A program made the translations under genes and the position numbers. From positions 558,001-622,000 of the forward strand of contig JADJLJ010000001.1 of NCBI GenBank assembly GCA_016710165.1: a stretch of 64,000 bases of DNA, in the 5' to 3' direction. Of the stretch, positions 1-9,350 are shown one piece after another. This DNA comes from Chitinophagaceae bacterium (GTDB taxonomy: Bacteria > Bacteroidota > Bacteroidia > Chitinophagales > Chitinophagaceae). A model generated the notes under the pieces. That model searched no databases. It was not told the DNA's origin and saw only the letters and a program-made list of their open reading frames with translations. The stretch's first letter is position 1, and every line of letters starts with the position of its first letter.

Positions 1-855
1 TACCGTTACCACCGCAGAGCCCGTTTGGGCCTGGCTGCAGGTGGTGCTGCTGCCATCCTGTACACTTACCAGGGCGTACGTGAATGTACCCACTACAGTT
101 GTAGGTACGGCAACCGTTACCGAGTTACCGGCAACCGTGGTTACTGTTTGGATCGGGCCGCCATTGATCGTATAACTGAATGTATATGGCGCAGTGGCAT
201 TTGCACCCGTAAATGTTATGTTCGGTGAAGGGCCGTTCAAACAAACCGTGGTCGTTCCGCTGATCGTTGCTGTGGGCAAAGGATTTACGGTTACCACCAC
301 AGAGCCTGTTTGCGCCTGGCTGCAGGTGGTGCTGCTGCCATCCTGCACACTTACCAGGGTATAGGTGAATGTACCAACAGTACCTGTAGGTACGGCAACC
401 GTTACGGAGTTTCCGGCAACGGTAGTTACCGTTTGAACCGGGCCGCCATTGATCGTATAACTGAATGTGTAGGGCGCAGTGGCATTTGCTCCCGTAAATG
501 TAATATCTGGCGAAGCTGCATTCTGACAGACCGAAGTAGTGCCACTTATACTTGCTGTTGGCAATGGATTAACTGTAACCACTGCTGAACCGGTTTGTGC
601 CTGGCTGCAGGCCGTACTGCTTCCATCCTGTACGCTTACCAATGTATACGTGAATACTCCAACCGTGTTGGTGGGAACTGCAACAGTAACTGAATTACCA
701 GCTACCGTAGTAACCGTTTGAACCGGGCCACCGTTTATTGTATAACTGAACGTATAAGGCGCTGTTCCGGTTGCACCGGTAAACGTAATATTGGGTGAGG
801 CGGCATTCTGGCATACGGCCGTAGTGCCGCTTATGTTTGCCGTGGGCAATGGATT
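1..855 (-). repeat. 285-bp in-frame tandem repeat (95-residue protein repeat), three near-identical units
   Basis: The segment encoding NPLPTA recurs at 268-285, 553-570 and 838-855, exactly 285 bp apart, and the segment encoding QDGSST recurs with the same spacing. The three units are nearly identical at nucleotide level. A diverged fourth unit starts about 297 bp further upstream in the gene (near 1152). The array continues past the left edge of the window, so the unit number is unknown, and short-read assembly could have collapsed it. Confidence 0.9.
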
Positions 856-3210
856 TACGGTTATGGTAACCTGTTGACCTGTTACCGTATTTACACACAA
901 GGCAGACCCGGTAGTTCTCACACTGTCCAGCGTATAAACAAATATACCGGCTGCAGTGGTGGGCGCAGTGATCGTTGCTGATGTACCACTTGGGCCTGGG
1001 CTGCTGACATTTAAAGCAGGTCCCCCATTTATGTTGTAATAAAAAGTATAAGGTGCCGTGCTGGCCGAACCGGTAAATACAATGACCGGATCAGGGGTTG
1101 AGTTCTGGCATACAGCAATGCTTCCATCAATGATCGCAGATGGCAATGGTAATACGGTTACCTGGTGAGAGACTGTATCCGTTAAACAACCCGGTGTTGT
1201 AATAGCAGTATATCTTACCGTGTACGTTCCGGGTGCTGTAAATGTATGCAGCGGGTTTCTCACTATAGAATTATTTGCAGCTCCGCTGGCAGGGTCGCCA
1301 AAATCCCACCAGAAAGCATAGGTTGCCTTGGGGATCTGCGGGGTGGTTTCCGTGAACTGGTAAGGTTCGGCTACGCATTTGCCTGCTGTCCAGTTGAAGT
1401 CGGGTACCGGTGGAGATGATATCTGCAGATCAAAATCAATATCCTGTGCATTACCGCAACCATCGGGGTTTGCACTGTTATAAGCAGTGATGGTAACAGG
1501 ATATGTTCCCACAACTGCAAAATTATACAAAGTAGGAAGTGAATACCAGTAAATGGTCTTTCCGCCAACCACCGTTGTTGAATCGGGGCCTCCCACACCG
1601 GGTACACAGGTGCTATATATCTGCGTGGGTGGCGTTGCTGGCGGACCAGGAAGCTGGCTTAGATTCCATTGAATGGAATCTGCACAATAAGGCAGTGATA
1701 CCTTAAAGCGGAATGGCGCTCCTGTGCATACAGAAGGGGTCTGTTCAATTCCATACTGTGTTTGAACCAATATCTGCTGGTAAAGGTCTTTAATGTTTGT
1801 ACCCGCGTTATACCCGTAAGACTCCGCATTGCCAAAACCATAGGCGATGGCATTGAAGCCTGAATCGGAACGTATGATATGTGCACCGGGTACAACATTG
1901 AGCCGGAGATAAGAATAATTAGGATCCTGGGGATGGGGCACAAAACCGCCCCAGGGAATGCCGTCAAATGTAAATGAACTGATTCCCGTTCCCCCGGTGG
2001 GGATCACCACGTTGACCCAGTGCGTGGAGATACCGAAATTCGGTGTGGCATTCCATAATACGGTGTTTATATTCTGTTCAACAGCGCTCAGGTAGATCAC
2101 TTCAGGATCGCCGGGGTTTCCGTTTCCGCATGCCCCCTGCGAAGTAAAATACTGGGCCACCATGATCGGCTTATCGGCCTCGATCATCTGCGGCTGGTTG
2201 GTGGCTGCTATCTCATAATAGAACCCTGGAATTATTGTAGGAATTCCATTGATCAGCACATTGGTGGTTGGGTCAGGCACACATATCCGGTAAATATTAT
2301 TTGCCTGGTTCCCCCCTGCCGGTGCAGTAAGGTATTTTTTACCCCATGCTGATTTGGGTACCGATTGTACCATATAGTTATCGGAAGAAGAACTGTTGGC
2401 ATTACAGGTGATACTGATCCGGCCACTGCCTGAGAATACAGCTATTCTTTTACAACCATTACCCGTGCTTACGCTCCTGATGGCTGACCCGGTAAGATCC
2501 ACTGCCGTAAAAGGATTGGTATTTGGTGGTGGGCCGCCACCGGTGAGCACACCCATTACATTATAGATCTGGCCCTGTGTCAGGGTTACTGTATAGGTAG
2601 TTCCCGCTACCCATCCCCCGGTGGTAACAACCCCCGCAATATTAGCCTGGGGGGTGATCTCGACCGTGGTGGTGCCGGTATCGGTGGCAATCACATAAAA
2701 CCAGCAATTCGCATTGTTGGAATTTGACCAGTTCTTATAATTGACCGAATAATATTCTTTGCCCAGTGTATTGGTGGGATACAAGATAGTGGCGCCGGAT
2801 ACACTCTGGTTGTAGTTATGCGCATAAGCTACCATTGGTTTATCGCTTGTAACATGTATGCCGTTATTAGAAATACCCTCAGTGAGTAGTCGTGCATCCT
2901 GAGCCGGAGCCTTTGGGATTGGTGCTGAGGGCGTAACATTGTTACCTGCTCCTGTTGTGAGGCTTTGTGTATACCCAAGAGCAGGAATAGAGATTGTAAT
3001 ATTTGTGACCTGGTCTGTAGCAAAGTACAAAACCATATCCTGACACCCCCCCGGTATCGGAGTTCCGGTTTGAGGGCAATTCCCTGTATTTGTCATTTGC
3101 TGGTGATAACCATAGCCAAGCCAAAAATCTTTTCCCTTATTACTAAAGTCCTGAGCCGAGGCATAAAAAGCAAAAATTATGGGTAAAGAGAGAAGTACAA
3201 TTTTTCTCAT
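1..3210 (-). CDS. Giant secreted adhesin-like protein, IgGFc-type N-terminus plus PKD and 95-residue repeats (partial, 3' end outside window)
   Basis: The frame is open from ATG at 3210 to base 1 (1070 codons) without a stop, so the C-terminus lies beyond the left edge. Residues 1-20 (MRKIVLLSLPIIFAFYASAQ) form a signal peptide. A Bacteroidota domain resembling the IgGFc-binding protein N-terminal region follows (KGKDFWLGYGY near residue 25, then ARLLTEGISNNGIHVTSDKP and SYGYNAG further on, to about residue 540). A PKD-like domain lies at about 600-690 (WWDFGDPASG). From about residue 690 the protein is made of about 95-residue repeats beginning PLPTA.ISGT..VCQN. A paralogous N-terminal domain is encoded at 51481-54603. 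Family knowledge suggests an exported surface protein that should end in a T9SS/gliding C-terminal domain outside the window; that ending is inferred, not seen. No neighbour downstream is visible. Confidence 0.85.
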   Translation of the reverse strand, partial: MRKIVLLSLPIIFAFYASAQDFSNKGKDFWLGYGYHQQMTNTGNCPQTGTPIPGGCQDMVLYFATDQVTNITISIPALGYTQSLTTGAGNNVTPSAPIPKAPAQDARLLTEGISNNGIHVTSDKPMVAYAHNYNQSVSGATILYPTNTLGKEYYSVNYKNWSNSNNANCWFYVIATDTGTTTVEITPQANIAGVVTTGGWVAGTTYTVTLTQGQIYNVMGVLTGGGPPPNTNPFTAVDLTGSAIRSVSTGNGCKRIAVFSGSGRISITCNANSSSSDNYMVQSVPKSAWGKKYLTAPAGGNQANNIYRICVPDPTTNVLINGIPTIIPGFYYEIAATNQPQMIEADKPIMVAQYFTSQGACGNGNPGDPEVIYLSAVEQNINTVLWNATPNFGISTHWVNVVIPTGGTGISSFTFDGIPWGGFVPHPQDPNYSYLRLNVVPGAHIIRSDSGFNAIAYGFGNAESYGYNAGTNIKDLYQQILVQTQYGIEQTPSVCTGAPFRFKVSLPYCADSIQWNLSQLPGPPATPPTQIYSTCVPGVGGPDSTTVVGGKTIYWYSLPTLYNFAVVGTYPVTITAYNSANPDGCGNAQDIDFDLQISSPPVPDFNWTAGKCVAEPYQFTETTPQIPKATYAFWWDFGDPASGAANNSIVRNPLHTFTAPGTYTVRYTAITTPGCLTDTVSHQVTVLPLPSAIIDGSIAVCQNSTPDPVIVFTGSASTAPYTFYYNINGGPALNVSSPGPSGTSATITAPTTAAGIFVYTLDSVRTTGSALCVNTVTGQQVTITVNPLPTANISGTTAVCQNAASPNITFTGATGTAPYTFSYTINGGPVQTVTTVAGNSVTVAVPTNTVGVFTYTLVSVQDGSSTACSQAQTGSAVVTVNPLPTASISGTTSVCQNAASPDITFTGANATAPYTFSYTINGGPVQTVTTVAGNSVTVAVPTGTVGTFTYTLVSVQDGSSTTCSQAQTGSVVVTVNPLPTATISGTTTVCLNGPSPNITFTGANATAPYTFSYTINGGPIQTVTTVAGNSVTVAVPTTVVGTFTYALVSVQDGSSTTCSQAQTGSAVVTV

Positions 3211-3618
3211 GTTGTTTGGTATAAAATGAGTTATAATAAAAATCTGACCCGTTTACGGGATGCTTACCTGGGGGGAAATGTTGCCTACGTAGGATATTAG
3301 AAATTAACAGGTTTTACACAGGGAGGATTGTCAAATATAAGCAAAAACTACATAAATAAAAACAAATCAATCCTAAAATTGGGGTTTATTTTAAGTTTTT
3401 ATGGATAAGCTAATAGCCTAAAAGTCTGTACTTAAGGATGTATTTCTAAAAGCCTGTCACATCCTTAATTTTGGGAATTTAGTCTCTCTCCATTTCATTT
3501 ATGCCCTCGTCTCATTTACAGTTTCGGGGATGATAATAGAAGATAATATTTGTATACATTAAAAAATATCGTTACTTTAATATTTTAAGAAATTTTTTAT
3601 ACTCCAAATAAAACAGTT
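3211..3618. other. AT-rich divergent intergenic region
   Basis: This is a 408-bp gap between two divergent secreted-protein genes. It holds the possible minus-strand promoter described separately. It also has a plus-strand candidate: TTTG at 3549-3552, a 20-bp spacer, then TACTTTAA at 3573-3580 (a 6/8 match to TAnnTTTG), about 39 bp before the ATG at 3619. No small gene or RNA is evident. Confidence 0.4.
3332..3366 (-). promoter_or_regulatory. Possible promoter of the repeat adhesin gene
   Basis: On the minus strand TATATTTG (3339-3332) matches the Bacteroidota -7 element TAnnTTTG, and TTTG (3366-3363) lies 23 bp upstream. That spacing is longer than the usual 19-21 bp, so confidence is limited. 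It would give a 5' leader of roughly 115 nt carrying two small palindromes, CCCGTTTACGGG (about 3247-3258) and CCTACGTAGG (about 3283-3292). Confidence 0.35.
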
Positions 3619-5450
3619 ATGAAAAAAGTCACTTTGATTTTTATGACCCTGATTTTCTTTCAACTTTCCTATCCACAAAATTTAAAACGAATGACTGCTT
3701 CAGTTGGTACAACCAATGGAGCAGGACTGTGGACGGTTGATGTTGAGCAAATACCTGATGAAAATGCAAGAGTAATTGCCTACAACTATGTCTACTATTC
3801 TACGGATTCTGTAAAAGTATCCCTTGTAAAATTTGATCAAAATGGTAATATCCTTTTTAATAAAAGTTTTTCATTGCCATCTGCAAGTATATATTGCCAG
3901 CAAATTTTGTATTACAATAACGAAATAAATGTATTGTTTTGTGTCAGGGATAATCCAACTACACCTTTAATCTATAAAACTGTAGTCGCGAAAATAAACA
4001 AGACCACAGGAAATCTCATTTCAGCAGAATTATACGCCGGTTTTTTTGATAATTCTGTTAATCATACCCTTGCACTGCATTTGAAGTAAGTGCCAGTTCT
4101 GTTGGAATTATTGGCTATGGTTATACTAATGATAATGGGCTAAATGTTCAAGGGAAAGCATATTTTATTTTTAAAAATACACAAGCATCAGGTTTTTATA
4201 AAGCATGGCAGCTGCACAAGCCCATTAAGCCTACTTCCATTTTTTATCCAACAAACATAGGCATTTGCCATTCGTTATATGATCCGAATAATGGATCGCC
4301 GATTAATAACATAGATTTTGATTTTACAGGTATTTACGAAGAATTGGATGACAATAGCTCACGAAAAGGATATTACAATTATCACCAGCAAACAAATTCA
4401 TCTACATCAGATTCAAGAATGGCATTTAAAGTTGATAATACTTCTCCTTTAAATGTACATATAGGTTATTGGGATGGAATTCTCTATTGTTGGGGTCAAA
4501 ACTTTAATAATTACCCTACTGTAGGATTTGGAGATCTTTTTTATGGAAGATTTGCATGGAATAGCACATCTACATTTAAAACTTACCACAATCCATACTT
4601 TGAGTTTTTAACCTCTACAAAAGGAACCTATTGGAGCAATCCTGGAGACAATTTTTTCCCCTTTTGTGGCGGATATGAACCAGCAGATCCCAATCAGGCT
4701 GGCTATGTAAACGGAAAGCTAGGATATAATACTAACCCGGAAGAAATGATTGAGAACTCAAAATACCATTTAAATGTTGATTATTTCCAACCCAATTATC
4801 ATGTTGGAATTGATAAATATACTTCTTCTGGCAAAATTTCAGGGATAGCCAATAGAGTGGGAAATACTGCTGACAAGTTCTACTATTTTTATGAAAATGA
4901 TGAAATTTGTAGCGACCCGATTTTATTTGATGAGGATGATAAAGTGTTTGAAAGCAATGTTGATAATTCTTTCCGTGTTTCCGAAATGCCTCTTACTATA
5001 ACTTCTTTTTCAATTGAAGTATCTAATGGTCCAACTCTTTCTGCAGAAGATATTTGTTTTGACACATATTTAATTAAAAACGGTGTAGCTCAGAATCATT
5101 ATTCAGATCTAAGTTATTTACGACCTGAATTACCTATTAACATAAATTCATGGGAAAATAATGATTACCAAGATAAATTAATATCAGTGATTACTAAGCC
5201 ACAAAGCATCGTTTTACCCCAAAGTAAACTATATCCAAACCCCACTTCTGATAAAATTCTTTTAGAATCTGGAAAAGAAATGATAAATATGTTTCAAATC
5301 ATTGATTCAAAGGGGAAAATCATTGTAGCTAAAAGCAATATAAATAAAACCTCGATAAGCATCGATATGAGAAATTTTAGCAAAGGCATCTACTTTGTAA
5401 GATATTCTATTAGTGGTGCTATTAAATCAGAGAAAATAATATACCAATAA
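3619..5450 (+). CDS. Secreted protein with T9SS type A sorting domain, frameshifted in this sequence
   Basis: Translation starts at ATG 3619 with a clear signal peptide (MKKVTLIFMTLIFFQLSYPQ). The first frame stops at 4087-4089. A second frame, open from about 4062 without needing a new start, carries the protein to 5450. Adding one base near 4070-4071 (CCTTG to CCTTTG) joins them smoothly into about 610 residues (NHTLCTAFEVSASS). The C-terminal about 75 residues (LYPNPTSDKILLESG ... KGIYFVRYS) are a typical T9SS type A sorting and cell-surface anchoring domain. The central part is not recognised. The gene is visibly AT-richer than most of the window, which may indicate foreign origin. The frameshift is one of thirteen similar single-base events, so it may be a sequencing error. 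Confidence 0.75.
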
Positions 5451-5582
5451 TTTTTTTCTTGACGAGTTTTTCTTATGGATGACTCCATCCTTTTATGGGC
5501 CATAATATGCAATTAGTAAGTACTGGTTTTGTTTAACTGATCAATAATTGACAGGGTATTAAGACTTATTTAGGTATAAAAA

Positions 5583-5607
5583 CAAAAAAGCCGCATAGAA
5601 ATGCGGC
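5583..5607 (-). terminator. Rho-independent terminator
   Basis: Perfect 7-bp stem GCCGCAT/ATGCGGC (5590-5596 and 5601-5607) with loop AGAA. On the minus strand it is followed by a T6 tract (5589-5584). It lies about 107 bp past the stop of the minus-strand gene ending at 5714 and could also serve the pair of secreted-protein genes transcribed leftward. Confidence 0.8.
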
Positions 5608-5713
5608 CTTTGTTAAGAATCTTTCGATTCTGTAACCCCCAAAGAAAACTTCGTAAACCAAGCACTAATGTTTATCTGCCGGGGGCAGGCTTTAAACGTG
5701 GTTCAGGGCTTTA

Positions 5714-6097
5714 TTATTTTGTTGCGGTTAAAAATTCGGTGTTTATTTCTTTTTCACTCCTGTCAACCGGGATCAACCGGTAACCCAGGTTCGACTCTCC
5801 CCTTTTTCTCATCTTGGCCTTGTACTGGTACCGGTTTGCACCCTGGCGGGGATCAGGACCCAATACGAGGGCAATGGTCTTATACCGGCTCCCATCCTCA
5901 CTGCGCTGTACCTGCCAGTAATTTGCTTCCACCAGTCCATCGGTCTGCCAGTCAATAATAAGTTGTTCGTTCTTTTCATATACGCTGAAATTGGTAATGG
6001 TTATTTTTGAATTGGCTGCTGCAGGCTGGGCCTGTGTTTTACCAAACACCAGGGCAGTGATCATAAGCAGGCAGGTTATTCTTTTTATCGTTTTCAT
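5714..6097 (-). CDS. Small secreted protein, fibronectin-III-like fold, unknown role
   Basis: The protein has 127 residues. The start is set at ATG 6097 because the longer frame would begin at a TTG and only from 6097 does a proper signal peptide appear (MKTIKRITCLLMITALVFGK, cleavage near TQAQ). The mature part has the pattern seen between the body and sorting domain of many Bacteroidota T9SS proteins: LIIDWQTDG, then YWQVQRSEDGSRYKTI, then GYRLIPVD. It closely parallels the module KWITANEVNNSHFEVERS in the upstream neighbour (6227-7507), so it is probably a stand-alone copy of that module without a sorting domain. The two genes share a strand and are 129 bp apart. Function is unknown. Confidence 0.7.
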   Translation of the reverse strand: MKTIKRITCLLMITALVFGKTQAQPAAANSKITITNFSVYEKNEQLIIDWQTDGLVEANYWQVQRSEDGSRYKTIALVLGPDPRQGANRYQYKAKMRKRGESNLGYRLIPVDRSEKEINTEFLTATK

Positions 6098-6226
6098 TGT
6101 GTAACATTTTATACTTTTCAAATGCCATAGGATAAATGCTTTACAACGAATAGTGGATCTTTAAAAATGGAAGCTGACAGTTGAACACCACCAGCTTCCG
6201 GAAAACTGGTTTAGGGTACGGGGTAC

Positions 6227-7507
6227 TTAGTTCCTGATAACACGCTGGTTATCGATCACGGTACCATTCATGACCAGCTGGGCAATGTACATTCCCGCAG
6301 CCAGTCCATTAAGGCCATCAACCTGTATGTTGTTGTAGCCCTTACTTATTGCAGATTGTTTGGATAACAAAGTTTGACCCTGGTTGTTGATGATGCGGAT
6401 CTGTGCGGTGCCGGATCCCGTTGCATTGAAACGGACATTCAGATTCGCAACGAATGGGTTGGGAGATACCTGCATGGTTACCCCGGCCTTTGCCTGCAGT
6501 TTCACCGCCAGCACTTTGCTGTAGGTTGCTTTCCCGTCCAGGTCTATCTGTTTCAGGCGGTAATAGGCCACCGGTTTCCCATCCAGGTCCGATGTAAGAT
6601 CCTTGAACTGGTAGCTCTTACCGGTTCCGTTCACCGGGAATCCATCCAGCGCCAGCCCGATCGTTTTGTACGTATTCATGTCCAATGACCGCTCCACTTC
6701 AAAATGGCTGTTGTTGACCTCATTGGCAGTGATCCACTTAAGTAAAACGGATTTATCGTTCACCACTGCATCAAAAGAAAGGTAGTTTACCGGCAAGGTT
6801 CCGCCGTTTGGCATGGTAATATTTGCAAAATAACCACAGGAATACCTGTTCTTAAAATCATGGGTGGCGTCAACCCTTGTACCGATCCTTACTTCATTGA
6901 CCTTATCCTTATTGATAAACCTGAAATTAATATTGGTATTATACGCACTTGTATCCAGGCCCGCGTAATCCGGCAAAGCCCCGGTGGCCTGTGTAAATCC
7001 GCCACCGCCGGTCTGGGATATGGTAAGGGAAGTATTACCGGAAACAGTATAACTGTCAAAGTCCTTTGTTGCCACAAATTCCCGGATATGTTCCCCATCA
7101 CCGTCAATATCGATGAACGATAACTGGAAGCAGGGATATTGATGTGCTTTATTATCAATGGAATCTTTGAATTCGATCTTAAAACTTATATATGCATCTG
7201 CAGCTACCTGGGTGGAAGGCGTTTTTACCACCGGCTGCCATGCTGCACTATAGCCATAGGTAAGGTCATCCACGCTGGTAAGTGTGGAACCGCTGACCTT
7301 GGCAATAAGCGTTACAAAGGCATTCACGCCCGGTGTTACAGATGGAAATTTATATACGGCATTTACCTGTCCTGCTGTCCCACTGACCAAACTTACGTTC
7401 TTCCATGACATTGCCGGAGCCGTGCATTGAGCTTTTGCTGAATTATAGTTTGAGATACAGAGTACAATAGACAATACTGTACAGGCTAGTGTAGAAATCC
7501 GTTTCAT
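6227..7507 (-). CDS. T9SS type A sorting domain-containing secreted protein
   Basis: The protein has 426 residues and starts at ATG 7507. Residues 1-27 are a signal peptide ending in KAQ. The N-terminal about 230 residues are an unrecognised, probably beta-rich ectodomain. A fibronectin-like module follows (LLKWITANEVNNSHFEVERS, then YYRLKQIDLDG). The C-terminal sorting domain begins VSPNPFVANLNV and ends MYIAQLVMNGTVIDNQRVIRN in family style, which implies export through the T9SS and attachment to the surface. A well-matched promoter lies upstream at 7662-7692, with an 8-bp inverted repeat just beyond it. The binding partner or substrate is unknown. Confidence 0.85.
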   Translation of the reverse strand: MKRISTLACTVLSIVLCISNYNSAKAQCTAPAMSWKNVSLVSGTAGQVNAVYKFPSVTPGVNAFVTLIAKVSGSTLTSVDDLTYGYSAAWQPVVKTPSTQVAADAYISFKIEFKDSIDNKAHQYPCFQLSFIDIDGDGEHIREFVATKDFDSYTVSGNTSLTISQTGGGGFTQATGALPDYAGLDTSAYNTNINFRFINKDKVNEVRIGTRVDATHDFKNRYSCGYFANITMPNGGTLPVNYLSFDAVVNDKSVLLKWITANEVNNSHFEVERSLDMNTYKTIGLALDGFPVNGTGKSYQFKDLTSDLDGKPVAYYRLKQIDLDGKATYSKVLAVKLQAKAGVTMQVSPNPFVANLNVRFNATGSGTAQIRIINNQGQTLLSKQSAISKGYNNIQVDGLNGLAAGMYIAQLVMNGTVIDNQRVIRN

Positions 7508-7661
7508 TTTCTTGTGTTTGAGGTTTCAGAAGTGGTTCTGACAGGATCTTTGACGTAGGGACGAGGCCCGGACCAAAATTGGATGGTCTTACAGAGGAGT
7601 GACTGGAGTTTTGGTTTTGAAACCAGGACAACCGAGGTAATGGCCGTTTCTGATTTCACTG

Positions 7662-7692
7662 CAAACATACAGCGATTTTCGGAAAACGCAAA
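7662..7692 (-). promoter_or_regulatory. Bacteroidota-type promoter (TTTG, 19 bp, TATGTTTG)
   Basis: On the minus strand TTTG (7692-7689) and TATGTTTG (7669-7662) are separated by exactly 19 bp. This is a full match to the -33/-7 consensus of the Bacteroidota primary sigma factor. It predicts transcription from about 7655 and a leader of about 148 nt before the T9SS protein gene starting at 7507. Confidence 0.65.
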
Positions 7693-7707
7693 TATTTCTG
7701 ACCGTAA

Positions 7708-7729
7708 TTTTACCATCATTGTGGTAAAA
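7708..7729. promoter_or_regulatory. Candidate operator: TTTTACCA-N6-TGGTAAAA
   Basis: A perfect 8-bp inverted repeat with a 6-nt centre (7708-7715 and 7722-7729). It sits 16 bp upstream of the predicted -33 element of the minus-strand promoter, a position typical of an activator site. No regulator is known for it. Confidence 0.45.
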
Positions 7730-8438
7730 ACCCGCAGACAAGTGGTTTTATTGGATACTGTTCAACTGGTTTAGCATAATCATCAATATACTTTCTAACA
7801 TTATAGCAAATAATTTAGATATTTTTTTTTTACAAAAGCTATTCGCATGCATAAATATGAATGAATGAACCATTTTACCGAATTGTATATAGTGTGCCAA
7901 TTGGTTCATACTTAATCCGGGCTCACTTATACTTGATAAGCCAATATGGCATCATTTAAAATATGCCTGGCTCGAAATTCAAAATTCCAAACTTTATTAT
8001 ACTAACCTGGTTTGATGGCGCCGGGCCAAACTACAATCCAGAACTTAAGAAATGACTTTTCAAAATTTCATGGTATCTGGTTTTAAGCTAACATTACAAA
8101 ATATAGAATTTTAAATTACCGTTGAATCTCATAATTTAATGATATTCTACTTTTAAGATAAAATTAAAGCAATATCTACAAATTAAATCTTCATTATCAC
8201 CAAAATGGCATATTTATCAATTTAATTTCCAAAATAAATAATATTTTAAATACAAGTTAATAGCCATAAAATATTGTTTTACTATTAATTAATATCATTT
8301 TATAAATACTAATTTAAGTAGCCGAACTTCGAGAGCTAATTTTTATCGATCTGAATTATATTGCTAATTAATTTACGTGGACAATTCATATCATATGCTG
8401 AAGCAGTTTTGTCCGTTCAAAGATCTTACCCTAATTTC

Positions 8439-8915
8439 ATGAAAATTTTGCTGATGAAATGCAGGTCCCTGCCCTACCCGATGCTTATTGTATTTATGAT
8501 CTTTTTTGCGCCATCATGTCAGGCTCCAAAAGAATTGCTGTACAGGGATTTCAAGAACCTGCAGGTGGAAAAACTGGGTTTTGGATCCTCTACCCTTAAA
8601 ATGGATGTAATCTATTACAACCCAAATAATTTTGGATTGCAACTAAAATATACCGACCTGGACATTTTCATAGACAGCAATTACCTGGGACATAGCTCAC
8701 AGGATTACCAGATAACCATACCCCGGTTATCTGTATTTACATTGCCCCTCCAGATCGACCTGGATATGCAAAACCTGCTTAAAAATGCCCTGCCTGCTTT
8801 TTTGGGAAAGGAAGTACTTGTGAAAATTACCGGGAAAGTAAAGTTGGGGAAGGCCAATGTATACAAAACATTCCCAGTAAGCTATGAGGCCAAAAAACGG
8901 TTTACCATTTATTAA
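8439..8915 (+). CDS. LEA type 2-like (WHy-domain) lipoprotein
   Basis: The protein has 158 residues from ATG 8439; an in-frame ATG at 8454 is an alternative. Upstream codons in the same frame only offer TTG. A hydrophobic segment ends in a lipobox (FFAPSC), so the mature protein should be lipidated. The rest fits the LEA14/WHy fold: LGFGSSTLKMDVIYYNPNNF, then YTDLDIFIDSNYLG, then LPLQIDLDMQNLLKNALP. Bacterial members are small envelope lipoproteins linked to stress or desiccation, but no activity is established. It is a stand-alone gene, convergent with the heavy-metal-domain gene at 8950. Confidence 0.75.
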   Translation: MKILLMKCRSLPYPMLIVFMIFFAPSCQAPKELLYRDFKNLQVEKLGFGSSTLKMDVIYYNPNNFGLQLKYTDLDIFIDSNYLGHSSQDYQITIPRLSVFTLPLQIDLDMQNLLKNALPAFLGKEVLVKITGKVKLGKANVYKTFPVSYEAKKRFTIY

Positions 8916-8949
8916 AAACCGGGAATTCCCGGAGCTTACAGTGCCAGGT

Positions 8950-9330
8950 CTATTGCTTTGTAGCGGGAGTTGGTGGAGCGTTTAAGATGGCCCTGTGCAG
9001 CCTGCAATCCTTCGGAAGCCTTTTGACGGCCGATTCTTCTGCCTCGATATCATCTGCTTCAAAACCCTGGTTGGCGATCGCTACCTTGATATTCTCAAGG
9101 GTGGTACGGTCATTAAGCCAGGTTACGGTGGTGGTTTTCTGTTTAATATTTACCTTAACCGAAGTGACGCCATATTCCCTGCCTATGAAGAATTCTACCC
9201 GGTCCTTACACACATCACATTGTACGGTGGGGGTTTTGATAACGGCCTTTCCCGAAACCTTTTGCTGTTGGGCAAACCCCGCAGAAACGGTGAAAAACAG
9301 GGCAACCAGGCTTTGTGTAATTGTCTTCAT
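8950..9330 (-). CDS. Periplasmic heavy-metal-associated (HMA) domain protein
   Basis: The protein has 126 residues. ATG 9330 is chosen because it gives a signal peptide (MKTITQSLVALFFTVSAGFA) and avoids overlap with the upstream gene. The mature part is one HMA/ferredoxin-like domain with the metal-binding pair C38 and C41 (VQCDVC), then VTSVKVNIKQKTTTVTW and IKVAIANQGFEADDI, the usual beta-alpha-beta-beta-alpha-beta order. An extra cysteine follows in the C-terminal tail (LPKDCRLH). Family members bind Cu(I) or similar soft metals, but no transporter is adjacent here. It lies 20 bp downstream of pyrE and is probably cotranscribed with it, although no functional link is apparent. Confidence 0.8.
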   Translation of the reverse strand: MKTITQSLVALFFTVSAGFAQQQKVSGKAVIKTPTVQCDVCKDRVEFFIGREYGVTSVKVNIKQKTTTVTWLNDRTTLENIKVAIANQGFEADDIEAEESAVKRLPKDCRLHRAILNAPPTPATKQ

Positions 9331-9350
9331 ACTGCAGAATTTTTCTAAAA

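Larger units (their letters stand above)
7508..8438. other. Long intergenic region, strongly AT-rich from about 7740
   Basis: About 930 bp without a convincing gene. The first 220 bp hold the leader, promoter and operator-like repeat of the leftward gene. From about 7740 to 8400 the sequence is very AT-rich, with many stops in every frame and no recognisable RNA or repeat. It may be a remnant of acquired DNA. Confidence 0.5.

Noticed and set aside
1..855. Regularly spaced repeats that could suggest a CRISPR array
   Set aside because: The unit is 285 bp, in frame within a long coding sequence, and there are no distinct spacers; it is a protein tandem repeat.
7583..7774. 63-codon plus-strand frame in the long intergenic gap
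   Set aside because: It lies across the minus-strand promoter and operator-like repeat and its translation shows nothing recognisable.
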